Part shown: piece by piece, positions 51,655 to 59,905 of the stretch
Numbering within the stretch: position 1 is the first letter of the stretch
How the letters are laid out: each line of letters opens with the position of its first letter
NCBI RefSeq assembly: GCF_900290235.1
Contig: NZ_OLMK01000073.1
Coordinates: forward strand, 124,001 to 188,000
Direction: 5' to 3'
From: Streptomyces sp. MA5143a
GTDB taxonomy: Bacteria; Actinomycetota; Actinomycetes; Streptomycetales; Streptomycetaceae
DNA: 64,000 nucleotides
Notes under the pieces: generated by a model
Seen by the model: the letters and a program-made list of their open reading frames with translations, nothing else
The model's database searches: none
What the model was told of the DNA's origin: nothing
Translations under genes and position numbers: made by a program

Positions 51655-51699
51655 GGGCACGCGCGCGTGGGTGTTTTCGTGCTCCACGCGTGCGTGCCC
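51655..51699 (+). terminator. Long hairpin after the amidohydrolase gene
   Basis: Sixteen-base arms (51655-51670 and 51684-51699, one mismatch) with a T-rich 13-base loop. The plus strand continues GGTGTTTTGCG, so it may terminate the amidohydrolase transcript. The right arm shares 15 identical bases with the hairpin at 58248-58293. Otherwise the 300-base spacer from 51584 to 51884 contains only GC-rich sequence. Confidence 0.55.
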
Positions 51700-51884
51700 G
51701 GTGTTTTGCGGTGTGCTGTTTCGAAGCGTGCTCAACGGGGGCCGGGGACGGGGCCGGTGCTGATGACCGGCCCCGAAGTCGGCGTTGTGCAAGGCCTGTT
51801 CGTGCGCAGGGGTGCCCTGGCCGACAGCCCTCCTGCCCGTGGCGGCCGAGTCGGACCCAGTCGGTGTCGGACGGTGTCGGACGG

Positions 51885-52958
51885 TCAGACGCCCAGCATT
51901 CCGCCGCCCAACGGGCCGCCGAAGTCGTCGACGGGGATCTCGGAGGCGCCCTGGGGGGCGCTGATGTCGCCGGCCTTGCCGAAGGTGAGGACCAGGGGGG
52001 CCTTGGCGCCCTTCGGGTCGTCGGCGAGGACGGCGAGGTCCGTCTCGATCCGGGTCAGGTCACCGTTCTTGATGGTGAAGTCGACGGCGACCTTCTTGTT
52101 CGGAGCGTCCTTCAGGTCCTTCGCGGTGGGCAGTTCGGCGCCCGGCGGGAGGTCGTCCTCGAGCGGCTGGAGCTTGTCGAAGACGCCGGTGAGCAGCTCG
52201 CGGAAGTTGGCCTTGGCCGTGATGACCTCGGCACCGTCCTTGCCGTCCTTGGCCTTGAAGGTGACCTCGCGGGCGATGACTTTACGCACCGCGTCGAGGA
52301 TCTTCTTCTGCGTCTTGGCGTCGAGTTCGCCGGAACCGCCGGAGCCGGAACCGCCCGCCTCCTCGCCGGCCTTCTCCAGGTCATCGGTGTTGATCTTGAC
52401 CCAGTCGCCCTCGAAGAGCGGCTTCAGGTGCTGCTCGCTCTCGGGGAGTTCGTCGAGGTCGTCGGGCGAGGGGAACGGCATGCCCATCGCGTCGCCCATG
52501 GCGTCCATGTCGACGCGGTAGTACATGTAGTCGCCGACGAGCCGGTACTCGGTGAAGACCTTCTTGTCGGCCGAGATCTTCATGCCGACGCCGACGAGGT
52601 CCTTCTCCCCGGAGTCGGCCAGCGGCTTCTTGGACTTGACCGTCACGTCGATGCTGAGCCCGGTGAAGAACTCCGCCATCTCCGGCGGCATTTCCTCGCT
52701 GTCCTCGCCCATCAGCGCGGTGAGGTCGTCCTGGTCGGCGTCGAGCCGCATGCCGAACGCCAGCGACTTCTGCTCGCCGAGCCGCTCGACGGCGTTGTCC
52801 ACCTTCTGCCCCGCGCTGAGGTTCTGGACGGTGCCGCACGCGGCGACCGTGACGAGCACGGCGGCGGCGCAGCCGACCCCGGTGAACGCGCGGCGGAAGA
52901 CGGGCGCCCCGGCGGCTGACGCGCGCGCCATGGACGTACGTACGGCGGATTTGTGCAT
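51885..52958 (-). CDS. Putative LppX/LprG-type lipoprotein
   Basis: A 357-residue exported lipoprotein. The signal peptide FTGVGCAAAVLVTVAACG ends in a good lipobox (VAAC). The mature part is beta-rich with acidic loops (SFAFGMRL-type start KSLAFGMRLDADQDDL, DYMYYRVDMDAMGDA, VDFTIKNGDLTRIETDLAVL). Relatives bind or transport lipids in the cell envelope. A Gly/Ser linker (EAGGSGSGGSGELD) divides the protein. Start ATG 52958 with GGGGGAC upstream; an internal ATG at 52931 would give a tidier signal peptide. Divergent from the NAD(P)-binding gene. It resembles the protein at 40257-41165 in design but not closely in sequence. Confidence 0.75.
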   Translation of the reverse strand: MHKSAVRTSMARASAAGAPVFRRAFTGVGCAAAVLVTVAACGTVQNLSAGQKVDNAVERLGEQKSLAFGMRLDADQDDLTALMGEDSEEMPPEMAEFFTGLSIDVTVKSKKPLADSGEKDLVGVGMKISADKKVFTEYRLVGDYMYYRVDMDAMGDAMGMPFPSPDDLDELPESEQHLKPLFEGDWVKINTDDLEKAGEEAGGSGSGGSGELDAKTQKKILDAVRKVIAREVTFKAKDGKDGAEVITAKANFRELLTGVFDKLQPLEDDLPPGAELPTAKDLKDAPNKKVAVDFTIKNGDLTRIETDLAVLADDPKGAKAPLVLTFGKAGDISAPQGASEIPVDDFGGPLGGGMLGV

Positions 52959-53079
52959 GACGGTGATGACGTCCCCCTATGTTTTCGGCGCTCGCCGATA
53001 CGGCGAACATGTTTGAGACACACGAGGCGCCCGAATGGTTGCACGGCGAACACATTCGTTCGGGCGTACGGTCGGAGAC

Positions 53080-53736
53080 ATGCGCATTGTCATCGCTGGA
53101 GGACATGGTCAGATCGCGCTGCGGCTGGAGCGACTGCTCGCCGCGCGCGGGTACGAGGTCGCGGGGCTCGTCCGCCGCGCCGAGCACGCCGACGATCTGC
53201 GCGCGGCCGGCGCCGAGCCGGTGCACTGCGATCTGGAGTCGGCCTCGGTGGAGGAGGTCGCCGGGCATCTGCGGGGCGCGGACGCCGCCGTGTTCGCGGC
53301 GGGCGCCGGCCCGGGCAGCGGCGCGGCCCGCAAGGTCACGGTGGACCGCGGCGCGGCGGTCCTGTTCGCGGACGCGGCGGTACGGGCGGGCGTACGGCGT
53401 CACCTGGTGGTGTCGTCGATGGGGGCGAACCCGGACCACGAGGGCGACGAGGTCTTCGACGTGTACCAGCGGGCGAAGGGCGAGGCCGACGCGTACGTCC
53501 GGGGGCTGGACGCCCTGGACTGGACGATCCTGCGCCCCGGTCAGCTGACGGACGACGCCGGCACCGGTCTCGTACGCCTGGAGGCGTCCACGGGGCGCGG
53601 GCCCATCCCCCGCGACGACGTGGCCGCGGTCCTGGCGGAGCTCCTGGAGACCCCGGCCACGGCCGGCCTGGTCCTGGAGACGATCAGTGGTTCGACACCG
53701 GTCTCGGTGGCGGTGAAGTCGGTCGCCGGCAACTGA
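53080..53736 (+). CDS. NAD(P)-binding Rossmann protein (NmrA/SDR atypical)
   Basis: A 218-residue atypical short-chain dehydrogenase-like protein. The start MRIVIAGGHGQIALRLERLL (53080) gives the glycine-rich GGHGQIA dinucleotide loop at once; fifteen upstream codons in frame are leader. Other features are DLESASVEEVAGHLRGADA, VSSMGANPDHEGD, the YQRAKGEAD segment with the YxxxK pair, and WTILRPGQL. Such proteins act as NAD(P)-dependent isomerases, reductases or redox sensors. The substrate is unknown. Confidence 0.85.
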   Translation: MRIVIAGGHGQIALRLERLLAARGYEVAGLVRRAEHADDLRAAGAEPVHCDLESASVEEVAGHLRGADAAVFAAGAGPGSGAARKVTVDRGAAVLFADAAVRAGVRRHLVVSSMGANPDHEGDEVFDVYQRAKGEADAYVRGLDALDWTILRPGQLTDDAGTGLVRLEASTGRGPIPRDDVAAVLAELLETPATAGLVLETISGSTPVSVAVKSVAGN

Positions 53737-53756
53737 GGGCCGCTCGGCGGGGCCGG

Positions 53757-53963
53757 TCAGAAGAGGGGCAGCTGGCCGGGGAACTCCGGGACGGCGTATC
53801 CGTCGAGCGTGGGCTGGGCCGCCCCGATCTGGGCCTGCCTGCGCGATCCGGGGCACGATACGAGTTCCCCGCTCGCGCCCGGCGGGTCGTGCCGCGCGAA
53901 CCGTCCGGCCACGACGGCGATCTCACGACGGCACTCGGGGCAGTTCCTGCGGCGCGATGACAT
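53757..53963 (-). CDS. Small cysteine-containing hypothetical protein
   Basis: A 68-residue protein starting at ATG 53963 (MSSRRRNCPECRREIAVVAG). One CPEC pair and a third cysteine (LVSCPGSRRQ) suggest a small metal-binding or zinc-ribbon-like fold. The C-terminus is PEFPGQLPLF. Proteins of this length and layout are common in Streptomyces and unnamed. It is tail-to-tail with the NAD(P)-binding gene, 20 bases apart. A longer frame upstream is not supported. Confidence 0.6.
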   Translation of the reverse strand: MSSRRRNCPECRREIAVVAGRFARHDPPGASGELVSCPGSRRQAQIGAAQPTLDGYAVPEFPGQLPLF

Positions 53964-54187
53964 GGGGTCAGTGTGCCCGGTGACGAGTGCGCCGAGTCGT
54001 ACGGCTGTCCCCGGCACGGCTCGGCACGGCGGCGTGACGTGGACGTGGATGATCCGCGGAGGAGATCCCCAACTGGCCTGGGCGGCGTCCCACTCGCCCG
54101 CCCGGTGCCCTACGTCCCGCCGCGTGAGACACGTCACCTCGCTGTCGCCGCGGGCGCCCGCCCGAACAGGGCCGGCCGCACAACGAA

Positions 54188-54231
54188 GAGACCCCCTTCG
54201 ATCCGCTTTTCAACGGATCGAAGGGGGTCTC
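54188..54231 (-). terminator. Terminator after tRNA-Tyr
   Basis: Perfect 18-base arms (54188-54205 and 54214-54231) with an eight-base loop, nine bases beyond the tRNA-Tyr 3-prime end on the minus strand. One of the most stable stems in the window. Confidence 0.9.
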
Positions 54232-54239
54232 CCTCCACG

Positions 54240-54321
54240 TGGCGGCGCCAGGATTCGAACCTGGGTAGGCTAAGCCGACGGATTTACAGTCCGCTCCCAT
54301 TGGCCACTCGGGCACACCGCC
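54240..54321 (-). tRNA. tRNA-Tyr (anticodon GTA)
   Basis: An 82-base class II tRNA on the minus strand. The acceptor GGCGGTG pairs with CGCCGCC (one G-U). The anticodon loop contains GTA within GGACTGTAAATCC. There is a long variable arm, and the T arm contains GGTTCGAATCC. The discriminator is A and CCA is not encoded. It is transcribed alone, with the terminator at 54188-54231. Confidence 0.95.
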
Positions 54322-54566
54322 TGGGATTTGCCACCCTTCGAACCGCTTTTCGGCGGTGCTCCGTGGCGACGACGTAAACGATACCTGATGCGTGGGGGTG
54401 CTTCGCCACCTGATTGATCAGCACTCGGAGGGGGCTGGGTGGCTAGGCTTGTCCGGATGCGGCGTGGGACCTGACACCGGGCTCGGCGATCGCCTTCGCG
54501 CGCGCCGGCACGTGTCCGATGGTCCCGACACGCCCCCCGATACCCCGATACAAGGAGCCACAGGAC

Positions 54567-55055
54567 ATGGCCGACTCCAGTTTCGACATCGTCTCGAAGG
54601 TCGAGCGGCAGGAGGTCGACAACGCCCTCAACCAGGCCGCCAAGGAGATCTCGCAGCGCTACGACTTCAAGGGCGTCGGCGCCTCGATCTCGTGGTCCGG
54701 CGAGAAGATCCTGATGGAGGCGAACTCCGAGGACCGGGTGAAGGCCGTCCTCGACGTCTTCCAGTCCAAGCTGATCAAGCGGGGCATCTCGCTGAAGGCG
54801 CTGGAAGCGGGTGAGCCCCAGCTGTCCGGCAAGGAGTACAAGATCTTCGCGGAGATCCAGGAGGGCATCTCCCAGGAGAACGCCAAGAAGGTGGCGAAGA
54901 TCATCCGCGACGAGGGTCCCAAGGGCATCAAGGCCCAGGTCCAGGGCGACGAGCTGCGGGTCAGCTCCAAGAGCCGTGACGACCTGCAGTCCGTCATCGC
55001 CCTGCTGAAGGGCAAGGACTTCGACTTCGCGCTCCAGTTCGTCAACTACCGGTAG
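54567..55055 (+). CDS. YajQ-family nucleotide-binding protein
   Basis: A 162-residue protein of the YajQ/DUF520 family. The start MADSSFDIVSKVERQEVDNA (54567) has AAGGAG about eleven bases upstream. The two repeated alpha-beta modules include AAKEISQRYDFKGVGASISW and KKVAKIIRDEGPKGIKAQVQ. Members in Xanthomonas bind cyclic di-GMP, and others bind nucleic acids. Streptomyces uses cyclic di-GMP in development, so a link is plausible but not shown. It converges with the GlsB-type gene. Confidence 0.92.
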   Translation: MADSSFDIVSKVERQEVDNALNQAAKEISQRYDFKGVGASISWSGEKILMEANSEDRVKAVLDVFQSKLIKRGISLKALEAGEPQLSGKEYKIFAEIQEGISQENAKKVAKIIRDEGPKGIKAQVQGDELRVSSKSRDDLQSVIALLKGKDFDFALQFVNYR

Positions 55056-55066
55056 GACTTACCGGA

Positions 55067-55099
55067 GGGTGGGCCCTCGGCCGGAGCCGGGGCCCACCC
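55067..55099. terminator. Bidirectional terminator between convergent genes
   Basis: Perfect ten-base arms (55067-55076 and 55090-55099) with an inner CGGC/GCCG pairing sit between the YajQ-family stop and the GlsB-type stop, 11 bases from each. Confidence 0.75.
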
Positions 55100-55110
55100 G
55101 TCGTGCGCGC

Positions 55111-55377
55111 TCAGCGTCGGGAGTGGCCGAACAGCAGTCGGTAGGCGATCAGCAGGACCAGGGAGCCGCCGATCGCGGCCGCCCAGGTGGCGCCGTCGTA
55201 GAAGTCCTTGCTGATCGGGTGGTCCAGCCAGCGGGCGGAGATCCAGCCGCCGATGAACGCTCCCGCGACGCCGATGAGGGTCGTGCCGATGAAGCCGCCC
55301 GGGTCGCGGCCCGGCAGCAGGAACTTGGCGATGGCGCCGGCCAACAGCCCCAGAACGATCCAGCCGATGATGCTCAT
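55111..55377 (-). CDS. GlsB/YeaQ/YmgE-type small membrane protein
   Basis: An 88-residue protein of the transglycosylase-associated (GlsB/YeaQ) family. Start ATG 55377 (MSIIGWIVLGLLAGAIAKFL). It has three hydrophobic segments, with the family loop LPGRDPGGFIGTTLIGVAGA and GGSLVLLIAYRLL near the end. These proteins are stress-induced membrane proteins of unknown activity. Twenty in-frame codons upstream of the chosen ATG are spacer. It is divergent from the permease gene. Confidence 0.92.
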   Translation of the reverse strand: MSIIGWIVLGLLAGAIAKFLLPGRDPGGFIGTTLIGVAGAFIGGWISARWLDHPISKDFYDGATWAAAIGGSLVLLIAYRLLFGHSRR

Positions 55378-55567
55378 GCCGTGAACCTGCCCTTTCGTGC
55401 CGTGCCTGTGCCGCGCCCGGGGTGTCGTCTCCGTCACGTGGCTCCCGGCGGCCGCTTACGCGGTTCCTGAGGGGGCACGTGGTGCCGGGCTCGGTCGTCA
55501 TGCTCTGTTGATCTGGAGGACGCCTCCCGTACGTCCGGTGGTTGCGCTGGTCAGTAGGGTGCGGCTC

Positions 55568-56833
55568 ATGACACAGCCCGTTTCGGACGCCCGTTTGCGG
55601 CGCACGCTCGGCGTCGGTGACGCGGTGGTCGTCGGCCTCGGATCGATGGTCGGCGCGGGCATCTTCGCGGCACTGGGGCCCGCGGCGCACGCCGCCGGGT
55701 CCGGGCTGCTCCTCGGTCTCGCGCTCGCCGCCGTCGTCGCCTACTGCAACGCCATGTCCTCCGCCCGGCTCGCGGCCCTCTATCCGGCCTCGGGCGGCAC
55801 CTATGTGTACGGGCGTGAGCGGCTCGGCGCCTTCTGGGGGTATCTGGCCGGCTGGTCCTTCGTCGTCGGGAAGACCGCCTCGTGCGCGGCCATGGCGCTC
55901 ACCGTCGGGGCGTACGTCTGGCCGGAACAGGCGCACGCCGTGGCCGTGGCCGCCGTGGTGGCGCTGACGGCCGTGAACTACGGCGGCATCCAGAAGTCGG
56001 CCTGGCTGACGCGGGCCATCGTCGCCGTCGTGCTGGCGGTCCTCGCCGCCGTGGTCGTCGTGTGCCTCACCTCCGGCCGGTCCGACGCCGGGCGGCTGGA
56101 CATCGGGGCGTCGGGCGGCGTGGGCGGGGTGTTGCAGGCGGCCGGTCTGCTGTTCTTCGCGTTCGCCGGGTACGCGCGGATCGCGACCCTGGGCGAGGAG
56201 GTGCGCGACCCGGCGCGCACCATCCCGCGTGCGATCCCCCTCGCGCTGGGCATCGCGCTCGTGGTGTACGCGGCCGTCGCGGTCGCCGTGCTGTCCGTGC
56301 TGGGCTCGGGCGGACTCGGGCAGGCGTCGGCCCCGCTGGCCGAGGCGGTACGGGCGGCCGGGGCACCGGGGCTCGTACCGGTGGTGCGGGTCGGTGCGGC
56401 GGTGGCCGCGCTGGGGTCGCTGCTGGCGCTGATCCTGGGGGTCTCCCGCACGACGCTCGCCATGGCTCGGGACCGGCATCTGCCGCGGGTCCTGGCCGCC
56501 GTGCACCCCCGGTTCCAGGTGCCGCACCGGGCGGAGCTGGCCGTCGGTGCGGTGGTCGCGGTGCTGGCCGCGACCGTCGACGTCCGGGGCGCGATCGGCT
56601 TCTCCTCGTTCGGCGTGCTCGCGTACTACGCGGTCGCCAACGCGTCCGCGTGGACGCTGAGTTCCGCGCCGGTCTCGCGGATCGTGCCCGTCGTGGGGCT
56701 CGTCGGCTGCGTCGTCGTGGCGTTCGCGCTGCCCTGGGTGTCGGTGGCGGTGGGCGCCGCCGTACTGGGCGCGGGGGCCGCGGCCTACTTCGTGCGGCGG
56801 TGGTGGCACCGGCGCGGCCGCGCCGGTCAGTAG
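55568..56833 (+). CDS. APC-family amino acid permease
   Basis: A 421-residue transporter with about twelve membrane segments. The start MTQPVSDARLRRTLGVGDAV (55568) leads into the family motif GLGSMVGAGIFAALGPAA, then YPASGGTYVYGRERLGAFWG and AFAGYARIATLGEEVRDPAR. The substrate is probably an amino acid or amine taken up by proton symport; it cannot be named. The C-terminal residues overlap the yccF stop by seven bases in convergent orientation, so the transcripts would be antisense at their ends. Confidence 0.9.
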   Translation: MTQPVSDARLRRTLGVGDAVVVGLGSMVGAGIFAALGPAAHAAGSGLLLGLALAAVVAYCNAMSSARLAALYPASGGTYVYGRERLGAFWGYLAGWSFVVGKTASCAAMALTVGAYVWPEQAHAVAVAAVVALTAVNYGGIQKSAWLTRAIVAVVLAVLAAVVVVCLTSGRSDAGRLDIGASGGVGGVLQAAGLLFFAFAGYARIATLGEEVRDPARTIPRAIPLALGIALVVYAAVAVAVLSVLGSGGLGQASAPLAEAVRAAGAPGLVPVVRVGAAVAALGSLLALILGVSRTTLAMARDRHLPRVLAAVHPRFQVPHRAELAVGAVVAVLAATVDVRGAIGFSSFGVLAYYAVANASAWTLSSAPVSRIVPVVGLVGCVVVAFALPWVSVAVGAAVLGAGAAAYFVRRWWHRRGRAGQ

Positions 56834-57222
56834 CGTCCGGCGAAGGGCTCGTCCGTGGAGATGATCTCGCGGCCCAAGGGCATCAGGGAGAGCGGGACGA
56901 GCTTGAAGTTGGCGATGCCGAACGGGATGCCGATGATCGTGATGCAGAGCGCCAGGCCCGTCAGGATGTGGGTCAGCGCGAGCCACCAGCCCGCCAGGAT
57001 CAGCCACAGGACGTTGCCGACGCACGAGGGCGCGCCCGCGTCACGGCGCTCGATCGTCGTGTACCCGAAGGGCCACAGGGCGTAGACGCCGATGCGGAAC
57101 GCGGCGATCCCGAACGGGATGCCGATGATCGTGATGCAGAGGAGGAGTCCCGCGACCACGTAGCCGAGGAAGAGCCAGAAGCCGCTGAGGATGAGCCAGA
57201 TGATGTTGAGGATCGTCTTCAC
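56827..57222 (-). CDS. YccF-domain inner membrane protein
   Basis: A 131-residue protein with two copies of the YccF repeat: ILSGFWLFLGYVVAGLLLCI and LAGWWLALTHILTGLALCIT, each followed by TIIGIPFGIA. Four membrane segments are expected. Its ATG overlaps the htpX stop (ATGA), so it is translated together with the protease. The role is unknown; the family is widespread in bacteria. Confidence 0.93.
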   Translation of the reverse strand: MKTILNIIWLILSGFWLFLGYVVAGLLLCITIIGIPFGIAAFRIGVYALWPFGYTTIERRDAGAPSCVGNVLWLILAGWWLALTHILTGLALCITIIGIPFGIANFKLVPLSLMPLGREIISTDEPFAGRY

Positions 57223-58082
57223 TGGGGGCGACCTGCCATCTTCTCGAGTCGGGCGATGCGTTCGGCCATGGGCGGGTGGGTGGAGAACATCTTCGAGAAG
57301 CCCTGACCGCGCCGGAACGGGTTCGCGATCATCATGTGGCTCGCCGTCTCGATGCGGGGTTCGGGGGGCAGCGGGAGCTGTCTGGTGCCCGCTTCGAGCT
57401 TGCGCAGGGCGGCGGCGAGGGCCAGCGGGTCACCGGTCAGCTGGGCGCCCGAGGCGTCCGCCTCGTACTCCCTGGACCGGCTGATCGCGAGCTGGATGAG
57501 GCCGGCGGCGAGCGGGCCCAGGATCATGATCAGCAGCATGCCGAGGAGACCGGGGCCGTCATCGTCGTCGGAGCGGCCGATGGGGATCAGCCAGGCGAAG
57601 TTGACCAGGAACATGATCACGGAGGCGAGGGCTCCCGCGACCGATGAGATCAGGATGTCGCGGTTGTAGACATGGCTCAACTCGTGGCCGATGACACCGC
57701 GCAGCTCCCGTTCGTCGAGGAGGCGGAGGATGCCGTCCGTGCAGCACACGGCCGCGTTGCGTGGGTTGCGGCCCGTCGCGAACGCGTTCGGGGCGTCGGT
57801 CGGGGAGATGTACAGGCGGGGCATGGGCTGCCTGGCCTGGGTGGAGAGCTCGCGGACCATGCGGTACAGGGCGGGGGCCTCGAACTCGCTGACCGGGCGG
57901 GCGCGCATCGCGCGTAGAGCCAGCTTGTCGCTGTTCCAGTAGGCGTACGCGTTCGTGCCGAGGGCGACGACAACCGCGATGATCAGGCCCGTCCGGCCGA
58001 AGAGACTGCCGATGACGATGATGAGTGCGGACAGCCCCCCGAGGAGTACGGCGGTCCTGAGCCCGTTGTGCCGGCGGTGCAC
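57219..58082 (-). CDS. htpX: Membrane zinc metalloprotease HtpX
   Basis: A 287-residue M48B peptidase that degrades damaged membrane proteins. The GTG at 58082 (MHRRHNGLRTAVLLGGLSAL) is preceded by GGAGGG; the open frame continues far upstream but overlaps nuoN antisense. Two N-terminal membrane segments precede the zinc site HELSH at 133-137. Two more segments follow, and the third ligand is Glu205 in SREYEAD. The stop overlaps yccF. A candidate promoter is at 58144-58172. Confidence 0.95.
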   Translation of the reverse strand: MHRRHNGLRTAVLLGGLSALIIVIGSLFGRTGLIIAVVVALGTNAYAYWNSDKLALRAMRARPVSEFEAPALYRMVRELSTQARQPMPRLYISPTDAPNAFATGRNPRNAAVCCTDGILRLLDERELRGVIGHELSHVYNRDILISSVAGALASVIMFLVNFAWLIPIGRSDDDDGPGLLGMLLIMILGPLAAGLIQLAISRSREYEADASGAQLTGDPLALAAALRKLEAGTRQLPLPPEPRIETASHMMIANPFRRGQGFSKMFSTHPPMAERIARLEKMAGRPQ

Positions 58083-58143
58083 GGTACGCCCTCCAAGTCG
58101 TGCGGCAGGGGAACCCTTTGCCTGCTGTCGCTGTTGACTCCAC

Positions 58144-58172
58144 CTCTCAGTGGACCCTCCCGTACTGGTCAA
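58144..58172 (-). promoter_or_regulatory. Candidate promoter of htpX-yccF
   Basis: On the minus strand TTGACC (58172-58167) and TGAGAG (58149-58144) are 17 bases apart. The -35 match is good and the -10 match moderate. It lies about 60 bases before the htpX GTG. Confidence 0.4.
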
Positions 58173-58247
58173 CGCGAGGCGGAGAGCACTAGTTCCCTTG
58201 TGCGCGCGGGCCGGGGCGGGGCCGTCCGGGTGACGGCCGGACGCCTC

Positions 58248-58293
58248 GGCACGCCCGCGTGTACGGGGCACCGGGTGCCCACGCGTGCGTGCC
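58248..58293 (-). terminator. Hairpin after the nuo operon
   Basis: A nearly continuous stem. Outer arms are GGCACGC and GCGTGCC (58248-58254, 58287-58293), the middle pairing is CGCGT and ACGCG, and the inner arms are GGGCAC and GTGCCC around a three-base loop. It lies 53 bases after the nuoN stop and likely ends the nuo transcript. Its right side shares 15 identical bases with 51684-51698. Confidence 0.6.
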
Positions 58294-58345
58294 GGATGCC
58301 AGGGGGGTGGCTGTGCCTGTCGGGCCGACCGGCTCTGGAAGGGCT

Positions 58346-59905
58346 CTAGAAGAGGGCGGTGTCGGCGAAGCGCAGGATCAGCTGGGGGGCTCCGGAGAGG
58401 GCGATGCCGACGATTCCGGTGAGGGCGATCGCGAGGGTGAGGGGAGCGGGGACGCGGTGCGGCTCGGGTTCGCCCTCGGGGGCGCGGAACAGCAGCGCGG
58501 TCCACTGGAGGTAGTAGAACAGCGCGATCACGACGTTGACGGCCATGACGACGGCGAGCCAGCCGAGGCCCGCGTCGACGGCCACCGAGAAGACGGTGAC
58601 CTTGGCGAACAGGCCGATGATGCCCGGCGGCAGTCCGGCGAGGCAGAGCAGGAAGAAGCCCAGCAGCAGCGCGGTCAGGGGGCTCGACGCGTAGAGGCCG
58701 CGGTAGTCGCTGACGCGGTTGAGGGTCCTGGTGCGGCCGACGAGGGCGGCCACGGCGAAGGCGCCGAGGTTCACGGCCGCGTACATCAGCGCGTAGGCGA
58801 CGGTGGAGCCGATGGCCCGCTCTGCGTCGTCGGTGTAGGCGGCGGCCGCGATCGGCACCAGGAGGTAGCCGGCCTGGCCGACGGAGGACCAGGCGAGCAG
58901 CCGGACCGCGCTGTACGCGCGCGTGGAGCGCTGTCGGAGGGCGCCGACGTTGCCGACGGTCATGGTGAGGGCGGCCAGCGCGGCGAGGGCGGGGCCCCAG
59001 ACGTCGGCGTACGACGGCAGGGCGACGACGGTGACGAGGATCAGCCCGGAGAAGCCGACCGCCTTGCCGACGACCGACAGGTAGGCGGCCACGGGGAGGG
59101 GCGCGCCGACGTAGGTGTCGGGGACCCAGAAGTGGAACGGCACGGCGGCCGTCTTGAAGGCGAAGCCGATGAGGGTGAGGACGACGCCGGTCTGGGTGAC
59201 GGTGTGGAGCTGGCCGTCGACGTTCTGGACCCGGTCGGCGATCTGGGTGAGATAGAGGGTGCCGGTGGTGGCGTAGACGAAGCTGATGCCGAGGAGGCTG
59301 ACGGCGGTCGCGGTGACGGACGACAGGAAGAACTTCAGGGCCGCTTCGGAGGACCGCTTGTCGCCGTGGCGGATGCCGACCAGGGCGAACGCGGGCAGCG
59401 AGGCGACCTCCAGGGCGACGACGAGGGTGGCGAGGTCGCGGGCGGCGGGCAGGAGGGCGGCGCCCGCGGCGGACGACAGGAGCAGGAACCAGAACTCCCC
59501 CGCGGGCAGTTCCCTGTGGTAGTCCTTCAGGGCCGTCATCGACAGCAGGGCGGCGAGGAGGGCGCCGCCGAGCACCATGAACTGGATGACGAGGGTGAAG
59601 CGGTCGGCGGTGTAGCTGCACACGTCCGGGCTGCCGCTCAGGCAGAAGGTGGCGCGGTCGCCGTCCAGGAGGGGCACCAGGGCCAGCAGGGACAGGGCGA
59701 GGCCCGCCACGGACGTCCAGCCGAGCAGGGTCTTCTTCGTGTCGTCCACGAAGAGGTCCGTGACGAGCACGGCGAGGCCGACGACGGCGGCGATCGTGGG
59801 CGGCGCGACGGCGAGCCAGTCGACGGACTGGACGACGGACTCGGCCAGCGGCTGCGTCGGCGCCTGGGCCGCGGTCAGGGCCGTCGTCGGGGCCAGGGAG
59901 CTCAT
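58346..59905 (-). CDS. nuoN: NADH-quinone oxidoreductase subunit N
   Basis: A 519-residue antiporter-like proton-pumping subunit of complex I. ATG 59905 (MSSLAPTTALTAAQAPT) overlaps the nuoM stop by ATGA. Around fourteen membrane segments are expected. Conserved parts are EVASLPAFALVGI (the key glutamate), GFAFKTAAVPFHFWVPDTY with the central lysine, and LCLAGLPPGIIGLFAK. Last gene of the nuo operon. Confidence 0.96.
   Translation of the reverse strand: MSSLAPTTALTAAQAPTQPLAESVVQSVDWLAVAPPTIAAVVGLAVLVTDLFVDDTKKTLLGWTSVAGLALSLLALVPLLDGDRATFCLSGSPDVCSYTADRFTLVIQFMVLGGALLAALLSMTALKDYHRELPAGEFWFLLLSSAAGAALLPAARDLATLVVALEVASLPAFALVGIRHGDKRSSEAALKFFLSSVTATAVSLLGISFVYATTGTLYLTQIADRVQNVDGQLHTVTQTGVVLTLIGFAFKTAAVPFHFWVPDTYVGAPLPVAAYLSVVGKAVGFSGLILVTVVALPSYADVWGPALAALAALTMTVGNVGALRQRSTRAYSAVRLLAWSSVGQAGYLLVPIAAAAYTDDAERAIGSTVAYALMYAAVNLGAFAVAALVGRTRTLNRVSDYRGLYASSPLTALLLGFFLLCLAGLPPGIIGLFAKVTVFSVAVDAGLGWLAVVMAVNVVIALFYYLQWTALLFRAPEGEPEPHRVPAPLTLAIALTGIVGIALSGAPQLILRFADTALF

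Noticed and set aside
53964..54239. Longer N-terminal extension of the small cysteine protein
   Set aside because: The upstream frame crosses the tRNA-Tyr terminator region and has no family-like sequence; the ATG at 53963 fits better.
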